Shown: positions 56,992-64,000 of the stretch, piece after piece
Layout of the letters: each line of letters opens with the position of its first letter
Position numbering within the stretch: position 1 is the stretch's first letter
Assembly (NCBI RefSeq): GCF_014268655.2
Contig: NZ_JABWQX020000001.1
Span: 581,001-645,000, forward strand
Direction of reading: 5' to 3'
Length of the DNA stretch: 64,000 nucleotides
Source: Pseudomonas marvdashtae
GTDB taxonomy: Bacteria > Pseudomonadota > Gammaproteobacteria > Pseudomonadales > Pseudomonadaceae
Program-made: the position numbers and the translations under genes
The notes under the pieces: generated by a model
Seen by the model: only the letters and a program-made list of their open reading frames with translations
Told to the model about the DNA's origin: nothing
Databases searched by the model: none

Positions 56992-58350
56992 TCAGGAGGC
57001 TGCGATCAGCTCCCGCGCCGCTTGGCTGTGGTCGGCGATCAGGCCCCTCAGGTCCAGCCCCTCGACCTGCCCGTCAATCACTCGCCATTGCCCGGCAATC
57101 ATCACTCGATCCGCCCGGTCGGCGCCGCATAGCAGCAGCGCTGAAATCGGGTCATGACTGCCGGAGAAACGCAGTTCATCCAGTTTGAACAGCGCCAGGT
57201 CGGCCTGTTTGCCCACCGCCAATTCACCGATGTCGCTGCGCCCCAGCAGTTGCGCCGAGCCCCGGGTCGCCCAGCCGAGCACACGCTCCGGTGTGATCGC
57301 TTGCGCGCCATAGCGTAGGCGCTGGATGTAGAGCGCCTGGCGGGTTTCGAGGATCATGTTCGAGGCATCGTTGGACGCCGAACCATCCACGCCCAGGCCC
57401 AGCGGTGCGCCGGCGCCGATCAGCTCAAGCGTCGGACAGATGCCCGAGGCCAGGCGCATGTTGGAGCTGGGGCAATGGCAGATGCCGGTCCCGGCGGCGC
57501 CAAGGCGGGTGATTTCGTCAGGGTTGAAATGGATGCCATGGGCCAGCCAGGTGCGTGGGCCGAGCCAGCCGACACTGTCCAGGTAGTCCACGGTGCGCAG
57601 GCCAAAGCGTTGCAGGCAGAAGCCTTCTTCGTCGAGGGTTTCGGCCAAATGCGTGTGCAGGCGCACATCGAGTTTTTCCGCCAGTTCGGCGCTGGCGCGC
57701 ATGATCTCGGGCGTGACGGAAAACGGCGAGCAGGGCGCCAGGGCGATCTGGATTCGCGCGCCGTCACCGCGCTCATGGTATTGAGCAATCAGCCGCTGGC
57801 TGTCGTCGAGAATCACCTCGCCCTGCTGCACGGTCTGCTGCGGCGGCAAACCTCCGTCCGCTTCGCCCAGGCTCATGGAACCGCGGGTCAACATTGCGCG
57901 CATGCCCAGTTCACGGACAGTTTCCACCTGCACGTCGATGGCGTTTTCCAGGCCTTCGGGAAACAGATAGTGGTGGTCGGCCGCCGTGGTGCAGCCTGAC
58001 AACAACAGTTCAGCCAACGCCACTTTGCTTGCCAGCGCGAGTTTTGCCGGGGTCAGTCGCGCCCACACTGGGTAGAGAGTTTTCAGCCAGGGGAACAAGG
58101 GTTCGCTTACCACGGGCGCCCAGGCGCGAGTCAGGGTCTGGTAGAAATGATGGTGGGTGTTGATCAGTCCCGGCAGGATCGCATGTTCGCGAGCGTCGAA
58201 CACGCTGTCGCAAGGTTGCGCGGGACTTTGCCCGGCGCTGAGCAGTTCGACGATCACACCGTCCTGCAGGACGAGACCGCCACGGGCATCGAGGCCGTTG
58301 GCGGTGAAAATGGCGAGGGGATTTTTTAACCAGGTACGGGTCGCAGGCAT
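56992..58350 (-). CDS. 8-oxoguanine deaminase
   Basis: 452 aa. Amidohydrolase with LPGLINTHHHFYQTLTRAW, RLHTHLAETLDEEGFC, HGIHFNPDEITRLGAAGTGICHCPSSNMRLASGI and VDGSASNDASNMILE (metal Asp). The P. aeruginosa relative Pa0142 was characterised as 8-oxoguanine deaminase, converting it to urate. Related TRZ/ATZ hydrolases exist, so the substrate is inferred. Its location near adenine deaminase supports purine breakdown. Confidence 0.88.
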   Translation of the reverse strand: MPATRTWLKNPLAIFTANGLDARGGLVLQDGVIVELLSAGQSPAQPCDSVFDAREHAILPGLINTHHHFYQTLTRAWAPVVSEPLFPWLKTLYPVWARLTPAKLALASKVALAELLLSGCTTAADHHYLFPEGLENAIDVQVETVRELGMRAMLTRGSMSLGEADGGLPPQQTVQQGEVILDDSQRLIAQYHERGDGARIQIALAPCSPFSVTPEIMRASAELAEKLDVRLHTHLAETLDEEGFCLQRFGLRTVDYLDSVGWLGPRTWLAHGIHFNPDEITRLGAAGTGICHCPSSNMRLASGICPTLELIGAGAPLGLGVDGSASNDASNMILETRQALYIQRLRYGAQAITPERVLGWATRGSAQLLGRSDIGELAVGKQADLALFKLDELRFSGSHDPISALLLCGADRADRVMIAGQWRVIDGQVEGLDLRGLIADHSQAARELIAAS

Positions 58351-58497
58351 GGTGGCCGGCTCCTCTGAAAGTGGGTTCAGGTAAGCCAGCTCAGTGATGC
58401 CCTGTCTGCTGATCCAGGGTCGCCGGGGAAGGGCGAGGTTCGGAGTTTACTCAGGTTGGCGGGCACTTATCCAGTGCCCTGCCGAGCGCCTTGGTAT

Positions 58498-59184
58498 TTA
58501 CCAGGGAATCGTTTCGCCCTTGTAGTTGACGAAGTGGTGGCCGCCCTTGCCGGCATAGGCATTGACCTGGTCGATCAGCCCACGGGTACTGGTCTCCACG
58601 TCCAGGTCGGCGCCTTCACCGCCCATGTCGGTCTTTACCCAACCCGGGTGCAGCGACAGCACGGTCAGTGTCTGTTCACCCAATTGGCTGACAAAACTGT
58701 TAGTCATGGAGTTGAGCGCGGCCTTGCTTGCTTTGTACAGCGCCAGTTCTGGCGCATCGGGCATCGTCACGCTACCCAGCACCGAACTCATGAAGGCCAG
58801 TACACCGCTGCCTTCGCGGATCTGCCCGACGAAACGCTGGGCCAGGTTGATCGGCGCCACGGCGTTGGTGAAAAACAATTGGCCGACCTCGGCCAGCGTC
58901 GCGCCCCCCGGGTTCTGGTTGGCGGGGCCCTTGACGCCGGCATTGATGAACAACAAGTCAAAGGTCTGACCCTTGAGCCGCTGGCTCAAGGCAATGACGG
59001 CTTGCTGGTCATCCATGTCGAGCTTTTCGATCCGCACCGCGCCCAGCGCTTCCAAAGCCTGCGCGTTCTGCGGGTTGCGCACGGTGGCGGTCACGTTCCA
59101 GCCGTCGCTGGCGAGCGTCTTGACCAGACCAAGGCCCAAGCCTCTGGAGGCGCCGATGATCAATGCGTTTCTTGCCGAATTCAT
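58498..59184 (-). CDS. SDR family oxidoreductase
   Basis: 228 aa. Nucleotide loop GASRGLGLGLVKTLA; NAG in LLFINAGVKGP; catalytic Ser/Tyr/Lys in FMSSVLGS and LALYKASKAALNSM. C-factor/CsgA-like group; substrate unknown. Probably co-transcribed with the upstream MerR gene, 24 bases away. Confidence 0.88.
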   Translation of the reverse strand: MNSARNALIIGASRGLGLGLVKTLASDGWNVTATVRNPQNAQALEALGAVRIEKLDMDDQQAVIALSQRLKGQTFDLLFINAGVKGPANQNPGGATLAEVGQLFFTNAVAPINLAQRFVGQIREGSGVLAFMSSVLGSVTMPDAPELALYKASKAALNSMTNSFVSQLGEQTLTVLSLHPGWVKTDMGGEGADLDVETSTRGLIDQVNAYAGKGGHHFVNYKGETIPW

Positions 59185-59208
59185 GAATGCTTTCCTTGAA
59201 AGAAAAAG

Positions 59209-59559
59209 TCACGGATTTAATGGACAACGGTGCCCGAGCCGTTGTTTCAGCTCGTGACGCAGCGCGTCGAGTTCGGTCATGCGGGTTTCGATCAGGTTCA
59301 GCTTGTCTTGGAGTAATTGCGTCACGGCGACGTCGGGATCCGGGGCGTGCCACAGGGCGGCGACACTGTTGCCGATTTCGCCAAGGGTAAAGCCCAGCCG
59401 CTGGGCCGTCTTGATATAGAGCACCAGTTGCACCATGTCGGCGGGGTAGTCGCGATAGCCGTTGGCGGTGCGTTGCGCCGCGATCAGGCCTCGCTGCTCG
59501 TAAAAGCGCAGCGTGTCGCGGCTGACCGCACAGGCCTGGGCCAGTTCACCGATACGCAT
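59209..59559 (-). CDS. MerR family transcriptional regulator
   Basis: 116 aa. MerR HTH (MRIGELAQACAVSRDTLRFYEQRGLIAAQRTANGYRDYPADMVQLVLYI) and a dimerisation helix. Only Cys9 and Cys112 are present, not the Cys pair of metal-sensing CueR/ZntR, so the signal is probably not soft metal. A MerR-type operator lies in the promoter of the divergent membrane protein gene. Confidence 0.88.
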   Translation of the reverse strand: MRIGELAQACAVSRDTLRFYEQRGLIAAQRTANGYRDYPADMVQLVLYIKTAQRLGFTLGEIGNSVAALWHAPDPDVAVTQLLQDKLNLIETRMTELDALRHELKQRLGHRCPLNP

Positions 59560-59579
59560 TGAAGTCTCCGAGAGGACGC

Positions 59580-59611
59580 TTGACCTTGGAGCATACTCCA
59601 GGCTTTAGCCT
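59580..59611 (+). promoter_or_regulatory. MerR-type operator/promoter
   Basis: TTGACC (-35, 59580-59585) is followed by the dyad CTTGGAG-CATA-CTCCAGG (59585-59602) and TAGCCT (-10, 59606-59611), giving a 20-base spacer. This overlong spacer with a central dyad is the hallmark of MerR-activated promoters. It points right, to the gene at 59645, away from the regulator gene. Confidence 0.72.
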
Positions 59612-59644
59612 CTTTGCTTCCCGATTATCCGGAGTAAAAAGCGA

Positions 59645-60076
59645 ATGTGGACTTCTGGGCAATATCGCCGATTGGTGCGGGCCAGTGCCTGGTACGACTT
59701 GGTTGTCATGGCTGCGTTTGTCACGCCGTGGAGTTTTGTCGCGCTGCACGGTCTGCTGGCAAGCATTACCCGACTGTTCGACCTGCCAGGCCAGTTGCCG
59801 CCATTTGAGCCCATGCATTTGTTGATGGCGAATCTCCTGGGTTCGATTGTCTGCGTATGGGCGGTCTTGCGGATCCGTGATCCGCAGCCGGTCTACGGTC
59901 GTTATGATGCGGCGGGGAGGGTGCTGTTTGCTGCTTGGCAGCTTTATGCGGTGTTGCACGGTGCCAGTGCCGTGCTCTGGGCTTTTTTGTTTTTTGAGCT
60001 GGCATGGGGCGTCTCGCAACTATTGCCTGTTCGCGGTGAAGGACACACCCGAGTGCAGACGTCGGCTCTCTCGTAA
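59645..60076 (+). CDS. Membrane protein of unknown function
   Basis: 143 aa, GGAG 10 bases before the ATG. About four hydrophobic segments (ASAWYDLVVMAAFVTPWSFVALH, HLLMANLLGSIVCVWAVLRI, GRVLFAAWQLYAVLHGASAVLWAFLFF). No known family recognised. Controlled presumably by the divergent MerR regulator through the operator upstream. Membrane protein with hydrophobic pockets could be a stress or small-molecule response component; this is speculation. Confidence 0.8.
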   Translation: MWTSGQYRRLVRASAWYDLVVMAAFVTPWSFVALHGLLASITRLFDLPGQLPPFEPMHLLMANLLGSIVCVWAVLRIRDPQPVYGRYDAAGRVLFAAWQLYAVLHGASAVLWAFLFFELAWGVSQLLPVRGEGHTRVQTSALS

Positions 60077-60403
60077 TGTTTGGTTAAAAAATGAACAAGC
60101 GGCTGCAACCCATGCTGTTCTTGGCGCCGCTTGAGCCATGAACGGGTTATCCACAGGTTGCTCCACAGTTATTGTGCGCAAGGTTGAAACTCAGGCATAA
60201 GCCCCGTGCGGCTTTCTTCTAAAGGTGATAAAGCGCCGCAAGCGTTTGTTTTTTTGATGGATTCAAGGTGTTGAGCAGTGTCTGTATGAAAAATGAACAA
60301 TGCTCAGAAACCCGCATGACAGAAGGGTTACAGCTTGCTACGCCCAGGTTATCCACAGGCGGGTGCACAGCGCATGTGGGCAAAACCGATACCGCTGAGG
60401 CGG
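60077..60403. other. Gene-free region with two DnaA boxes
   Basis: TTATCCACA is present perfectly at 60147-60155 and at 60349-60357, each within GGTTATCCACAGG, plus a 7/9 match on the other strand at 60375-60383. No oriC-linked genes (rpmH, dnaA, gidA) are in the window, so this is not the main origin. Could be a DnaA-binding or titration site. Confidence 0.55.
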
Positions 60404-60997
60404 TTATGGGGCTTCTTGGCATTCGAGCACTATCTGTCCGCGACTCAGATCGGCGAGACGCGCTTGAAGGTTTTCAATGTGCTGTTCACCCACTGCCAAT
60501 TGGAGTTTCACGCCGTTGGCTGTGAACTCCTCGGTCTGGACCAGGCCACCGCATTCGGCAATTCGCAGTTTCACCAAGGCCAGCTCGGCGAAACTGCACA
60601 TACAGTGCAGCGCCACGCGGCTGATTAATTCAACTTTGTTGGCGTTTTGCAGGCATTTGTTGGCACCGCCGCCGTATGCGCGAGCCAAGCCGCCGGTGCC
60701 CAACTGGATTCCGCCGTACCAGCGAACGACCAGCACCACGACCTGGTCGCAGTCCTGGGCCTGGATGGCGGCCAGGATAGGGCGCCCGGCGGTGCCGCCC
60801 GGCTCGCCGTCGTCGTTGCTGCGGTACTGGTCACCCAGTTTCCAAGCCCAGCAGTTATGCGTGGCATCAAGGTCGCTGTGCTGTTCGATAAAGGCCTGGG
60901 CCTCGGCGGGGCTGGTGATGGGGGCCGCGAAGGTAATGAATCGGCTCTTGCGGATCTCTTCTCGGTATTCGCAAAAGCCGGCGAGGGTATAAGGCAT
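60404..60997 (-). CDS. yigZ: YigZ/IMPACT family protein
   Basis: 197 aa. N-terminal IMPACT domain (KSRFITFAAPITSPAEAQAFIEQ, THNCWAWKLGDQYRSNDDGEPGGTAGRPIL, VVRWYGGIQLGTGGLARAYGGG) and the YigZ C-terminal ferredoxin-like domain. The fold resembles EF-G domain IV; in eukaryotes IMPACT inhibits GCN2, but the bacterial function is unknown. Six bases after the TetR gene. Confidence 0.93.
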   Translation of the reverse strand: MPYTLAGFCEYREEIRKSRFITFAAPITSPAEAQAFIEQHSDLDATHNCWAWKLGDQYRSNDDGEPGGTAGRPILAAIQAQDCDQVVVLVVRWYGGIQLGTGGLARAYGGGANKCLQNANKVELISRVALHCMCSFAELALVKLRIAECGGLVQTEEFTANGVKLQLAVGEQHIENLQARLADLSRGQIVLECQEAP

Positions 60998-61003
60998 GGA
61001 ATC

Positions 61004-61654
61004 CTAGAGGTCTGGTGTCAGGCCGCAGCCTTTGAGGATGATGCGGATCAAGTTGTCGCCGGCATCGATCATGTCTTGCTTGGTCAACTTGCTGCGTCCC
61101 GTCACGCGGCAGATCTGCGTGGCGAAATCGGCGTAATGCTGGGTGCTGCCCCACAGCAGGAAGATAAGGTGCACCGGATCGACCGGATCCATTTTTCCCG
61201 CATCGATCCATGCCTGGAACACGGCTGCGCGGCCTTTGAACCAAGCGCGATAGTCCTGGTTGAAATATTCGCTCAGGCATTCGCCGCCGCTGATCACCTC
61301 CATGGCAAAGATCCTCGACGCCTGGGGATGCTGCCGGGAAAACTCCATCTTGGCGCGGATATAGCGGGTCAACGCTTGCGCCGGATCATCCTCGGCCGTC
61401 AGAGAGTTGAACGTGCTGTCCCACAACTGAATGATGTTGCTCAGCACCGCCACGTAGAGCCCGAGCTTGTTGGTGAAATAGTAATGCAGGTTCGCCTTGG
61501 GCAATCCGGCTTTCACGGCGATGGTGTTCATGCTGGTGCCCTTGAAACCGTGCCGGGCGAACTCATCCTCGGCGGCCCTGAGGATAGTCTCTTCATTCTT
61601 TTGACGAATGCGGCCGGTAGGCTTGCCACCATGGGCGGGAACTTCAAAGGTCAT
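61004..61654 (-). CDS. TetR family regulator, RutR-like
   Basis: 216 aa from the ATG at 61654 (MTFEVPAHGGKPTGRIRQKNEETILRAAEDEFARHGFKGTSMNTIAVKAGLPKANLHYYFTNK is the HTH). The C-terminal domain, including KMEFSRQHPQASRIFAMEVISGGECLSEYF and HLIFLLWGSTQHYADFATQI, resembles RutR-type pyrimidine/purine-responsive regulators. It may govern nucleobase breakdown genes nearby. Confidence 0.88.
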   Translation of the reverse strand: MTFEVPAHGGKPTGRIRQKNEETILRAAEDEFARHGFKGTSMNTIAVKAGLPKANLHYYFTNKLGLYVAVLSNIIQLWDSTFNSLTAEDDPAQALTRYIRAKMEFSRQHPQASRIFAMEVISGGECLSEYFNQDYRAWFKGRAAVFQAWIDAGKMDPVDPVHLIFLLWGSTQHYADFATQICRVTGRSKLTKQDMIDAGDNLIRIILKGCGLTPDL

Positions 61655-61759
61655 GGACGTTTCCGGGCTAGGTCTGTGGGTGCGGGCAAATGCGTTCATA
61701 GCGCACCGGTGCGGATCCGACAAGTGCCACCGCTATTAAAGCCATGCGTTGGAGAAATC

Positions 61760-62680
61760 TCAGCGGGTTGCCGCCAGGCTTTCGAGGAAGCTTTCCAATA
61801 CCAGGTGCGGGCGACGACCCTTGCGCGTGACCGATGCCAGGCTCAGATCGTAGAAGCGCGCCAAGGGTTTGAGTGCTCGCAGCCGGCCTTGCTGGACCCA
61901 AAGATTGGCGTAGTGATCCGGCAGGTAACCGATATAGCGCCCGGTGAGAATCAGGAACGCCATGCCTTCGCGATCCGAGGCGCTGGCGGTGCAATTGAGC
62001 GCCTGGTAATGAGCCTGGATTTCGGTGGGCAGGCGGAAGGTCGGGGCGATGGCGTCCTGGCTGTCGAGACGCGCATCTTCGAGCTGCTGGTCATCGACAT
62101 AAAACAGCGGATGTCCCACCGCGCAGTACAGCAGCGAGCGTTCGCTGTAGAGCGGTTGATATTCGAGGCCGGAAAGAGCGCTGGCCTGGGGGACTACGCC
62201 GACATGCAGGCGACCGTCTAGCACACCTTGCTCGACTTCGTTGGGCGCGATCATGCGGATCTGGATTTGCACTTCTGGACCGCGCTCCTTCAACTGGGCC
62301 AAGGCATGAGTGATGCGCATATGAGGCAGCGTGACGAGGTTGTCCGTCAGCCCTATGGTCAGTTCACCGCGCAGGTGCTGGTGAAGACCGTTGACCTCGG
62401 TACGAAAGCTTTCCAGCGCGCTCAATAACTGCAGGGCTGATTGATAGACTTCGCGGCCTTCTTCCGTCAGGGAAAACCCCGCTCGCCCGCGCTGGCACAG
62501 GCGCAGGCCGAGGCGCTGTTCCAGATCATTCATCTGCTGGCTTATGGCTGAGCGGCCGATCCCGAGCACCGTCTCGGCGGCAGAGAATCCCCCGCACTCC
62601 ACCACGCTTCGGAAAATGCGCAGCAAGCGGATGTCGAAGTCGCTGACTTGGGCCAGGGGATCGGAACGACGGACGCTCAT
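61760..62680 (-). CDS. LysR family transcriptional regulator
   Basis: 306 aa. HTH FDIRLLRIFRSVVECGGFSAAETVLGIGRSAISQQMNDLEQRLGLRLCQRGRAGFSLT, then a substrate-binding fold. Divergent from the beta-alanine aminotransferase gene, the position of BauR, which activates bau genes in P. aeruginosa; assignment rests on context. Confidence 0.9.
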   Translation of the reverse strand: MSVRRSDPLAQVSDFDIRLLRIFRSVVECGGFSAAETVLGIGRSAISQQMNDLEQRLGLRLCQRGRAGFSLTEEGREVYQSALQLLSALESFRTEVNGLHQHLRGELTIGLTDNLVTLPHMRITHALAQLKERGPEVQIQIRMIAPNEVEQGVLDGRLHVGVVPQASALSGLEYQPLYSERSLLYCAVGHPLFYVDDQQLEDARLDSQDAIAPTFRLPTEIQAHYQALNCTASASDREGMAFLILTGRYIGYLPDHYANLWVQQGRLRALKPLARFYDLSLASVTRKGRRPHLVLESFLESLAATR

Positions 62681-62710
62681 AGTTTAGTGATCTGCTGACT
62701 GAAGGTTAGA

Positions 62711-62732
62711 AAAGTTGGATTTCACCGACTTT
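62711..62732. promoter_or_regulatory. Candidate LysR operator between lysR and the aminotransferase gene
   Basis: AAAGTTGG-ATTTCA-CCGACTTT is an inverted repeat with 7 of 8 matching positions, about 70 bases upstream of the aminotransferase ATG and 31 before the regulator start. This fits an LTTR box shared by the divergent genes. Confidence 0.5.
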
Positions 62733-62803
62733 ATCCCCGTGGCAATTTAGCTGCAAGAATGCTTTTGACTTCATGCCGCTTACGCCCTGCGAGGTTTTTG
62801 TCG

Positions 62804-64000
62804 ATGAACATGCCCGAACACGCTCCCGGTTCCCTGGCCAGCCAGCTCAAGCTGGATGCCCACTGGATGCCCTACACGGCGAATCGCAACTTCCAACGCG
62901 ACCCTCGGCTGATCGTTGCCGCCGAAGGCAGTTGGTTGACCGATGACAAGGGCCGCAACGTCTATGATTCGCTGTCAGGCCTGTGGACGTGTGGCGCCGG
63001 GCACACCCGCAAGGAAATCCAGGAAGCGGTCGCCAAGCAACTGGGTACGCTCGATTACTCACCGGGCTTCCAATACGGGCATCCGCTGTCGTTCCAGTTG
63101 GCGGAAAAAATCACCAGCCTGACCCCAGGCAATCTTAACCATGTGTTCTTCACCGACTCCGGTTCCGAGTGCGCCGATACCGCGGTGAAGATGGTCCGCG
63201 CCTATTGGCGCCTCAAGGGACAGGCGACCAAGACCAAGATGATCGGTCGCGCCCGTGGGTATCACGGCGTGAACATCGCCGGCACCAGCCTTGGCGGCGT
63301 CAGTGGCAATCGCAAGTTGTTCGGCCAGGCCATGATGGACGTCGATCATTTGCCCCACACTTTGCTCGTCAGCAATGCCTATTCGCGGGGCATGCCCAAG
63401 GAAGGCGGTATTGCTTTGGCCGATGAGTTGTTGAAGTTGATCGAACTGCACGACGCTTCCAATATCGCTGCGGTATTTGTCGAGCCGATGGCCGGGTCTG
63501 CCGGTGTATTGGTGCCGCCGGAGGGATATCTGAAACGCCTGCGCGACATCTGTGATCAGCACAACATCCTGCTGGTGTTTGACGAGGTCATTACCGGTTT
63601 TGGTCGTACCGGCTCGATGTTCGGCGCTGATAGCTTTGGCGTGGTTCCAGACCTGATGTGCATCGCCAAGCAAGTCACCAATGGCGCGATCCCCATGGGT
63701 GCGGTAATTGCCAGCTCCGAGATCTACCAGACCTTCATGAGCCAGGCGACACCTGAGTACGCCGTCGAGTTTCCCCATGGCTATACCTACTCGGCGCACC
63801 CAGTGGCGTGCGCGGCAGGATTGGCGGCACTGGACCTGTTGCAGAAAGAAAACCTGGTGCAAAGCGTGGCCGAGGTCGCGCCACATTTCGAGAACGCCTT
63901 GCATGGTTTGAGGGGTTCGAAGAACGTCATCGATATTCGCAACTATGGCTTGGCCGGTGCGATCCAGATTGCTCCGCGCGACGGTGATGCCATCGTACGC
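62804..64000 (+). CDS. bauA: Beta-alanine:pyruvate aminotransferase (partial, 3' end beyond window)
   Basis: 399 codons to the window end, about 50 short of the family's usual 448 aa. Omega-transaminase: MNMPEHAPGSLASQLKLDAHWMPYTANRNFQRDPRLIVAAEGSWLTDDKGRNVYDSLSGLWTCGAGH. The pyridoxal phosphate lysine is Lys289 in CIAKQVTNG, preceded by LVFDEVITGFGRTG. It transfers the amino group of beta-alanine to pyruvate, giving malonate semialdehyde and alanine. Divergent from a LysR gene, as with bauR. Confidence 0.93.
   Translation, partial: MNMPEHAPGSLASQLKLDAHWMPYTANRNFQRDPRLIVAAEGSWLTDDKGRNVYDSLSGLWTCGAGHTRKEIQEAVAKQLGTLDYSPGFQYGHPLSFQLAEKITSLTPGNLNHVFFTDSGSECADTAVKMVRAYWRLKGQATKTKMIGRARGYHGVNIAGTSLGGVSGNRKLFGQAMMDVDHLPHTLLVSNAYSRGMPKEGGIALADELLKLIELHDASNIAAVFVEPMAGSAGVLVPPEGYLKRLRDICDQHNILLVFDEVITGFGRTGSMFGADSFGVVPDLMCIAKQVTNGAIPMGAVIASSEIYQTFMSQATPEYAVEFPHGYTYSAHPVACAAGLAALDLLQKENLVQSVAEVAPHFENALHGLRGSKNVIDIRNYGLAGAIQIAPRDGDAIVR

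Noticed and set aside
60147..60357. The DnaA boxes as a chromosomal oriC
   Set aside because: Pseudomonas oriC lies near rpmH and dnaA, absent here; only two strong boxes and no AT-rich unwinding region.

Overview
The window is a high-GC chromosomal segment of a Pseudomonas, most likely a member of the P. fluorescens complex. Three things point there: the gene order from ppa to lipA follows the arrangement I know from P. aeruginosa (ppa, eutBC, eatR, mpl, ubiX, cidAB, proA, nadD, rsfS, rlmH, pbpA, rodA, mltB, rlpA, dacC, lipBA); the intergenic spaces carry the GTGGCGAGG and GATCGTTCCCACGC REP-type palindromes typical of fluorescent pseudomonads; and short overlapping ATGA junctions are frequent. 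I see no rRNA, tRNA, CRISPR array, transposase or phage structural gene.

Layout. 1-430: 5' part of an S24/CI-type repressor gene cut by the window edge, with a 10-bp inverted repeat around its presumed promoter. 430-3410: ppa, mtfA, dedA and a GNAT acetyltransferase. 3515-11351: an ethanolamine catabolism unit (aldehyde dehydrogenase, permease, eutB, eutC) read leftward from a clear sigma-54 promoter, facing its enhancer-binding activator gene eatR. 11465-20758: mpl, ubiX, a small lipoprotein, an NAD(P)-binding protein, a MORN-repeat/caspase-like lipoprotein, MaoC, cidAB (lrgAB), a Lon-N-domain protein, a DedA-PAP2 fusion and a 3-methyladenine glycosylase. 20957-32403: the cell-envelope and cofactor block proA, nadD, rsfS, rlmH, mrdA, rodA, mltB, rlpA, dacC, ybeD, lipB, lipA, mostly one transcription direction with tight spacing.

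32719-34823 is an accessory pair, a short orphan VgrG and its DUF4123 chaperone, with no Hcp, core type VI genes or recognisable effector beside it. 34828-39011: a MATE exporter, a small membrane protein, a MazG-like hydrolase, cmoM and two tandem DUF4136 lipoproteins. 39084-45701: a fatty-acid/acyl-CoA group (MaoC, large FabG-like reductase, thiolase), a BASS-type symporter with a divergent AraC regulator, and a RIO-family kinase. 45780-49453: copper homeostasis (cueR, copA, copZ) with two matching CueR operators and a small secreted protein between them.

49539-64000: transporters and regulators (Bcr/CflA, ArsR-like with divergent oxidoreductase, MFS), adenine deaminase, chaA, 8-oxoguanine deaminase, a MerR regulator with an SDR gene and a divergent membrane protein whose promoter has a MerR-type operator, yigZ, a RutR-like TetR, a LysR regulator and the beginning of a beta-alanine:pyruvate aminotransferase. 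The last part resembles the purine-deaminase to bau region of P. aeruginosa. The best candidates for little-described biology are the effectorless VgrG/DUF4123 pair, the MORN-caspase-like lipoprotein, and the MerR-controlled membrane protein.
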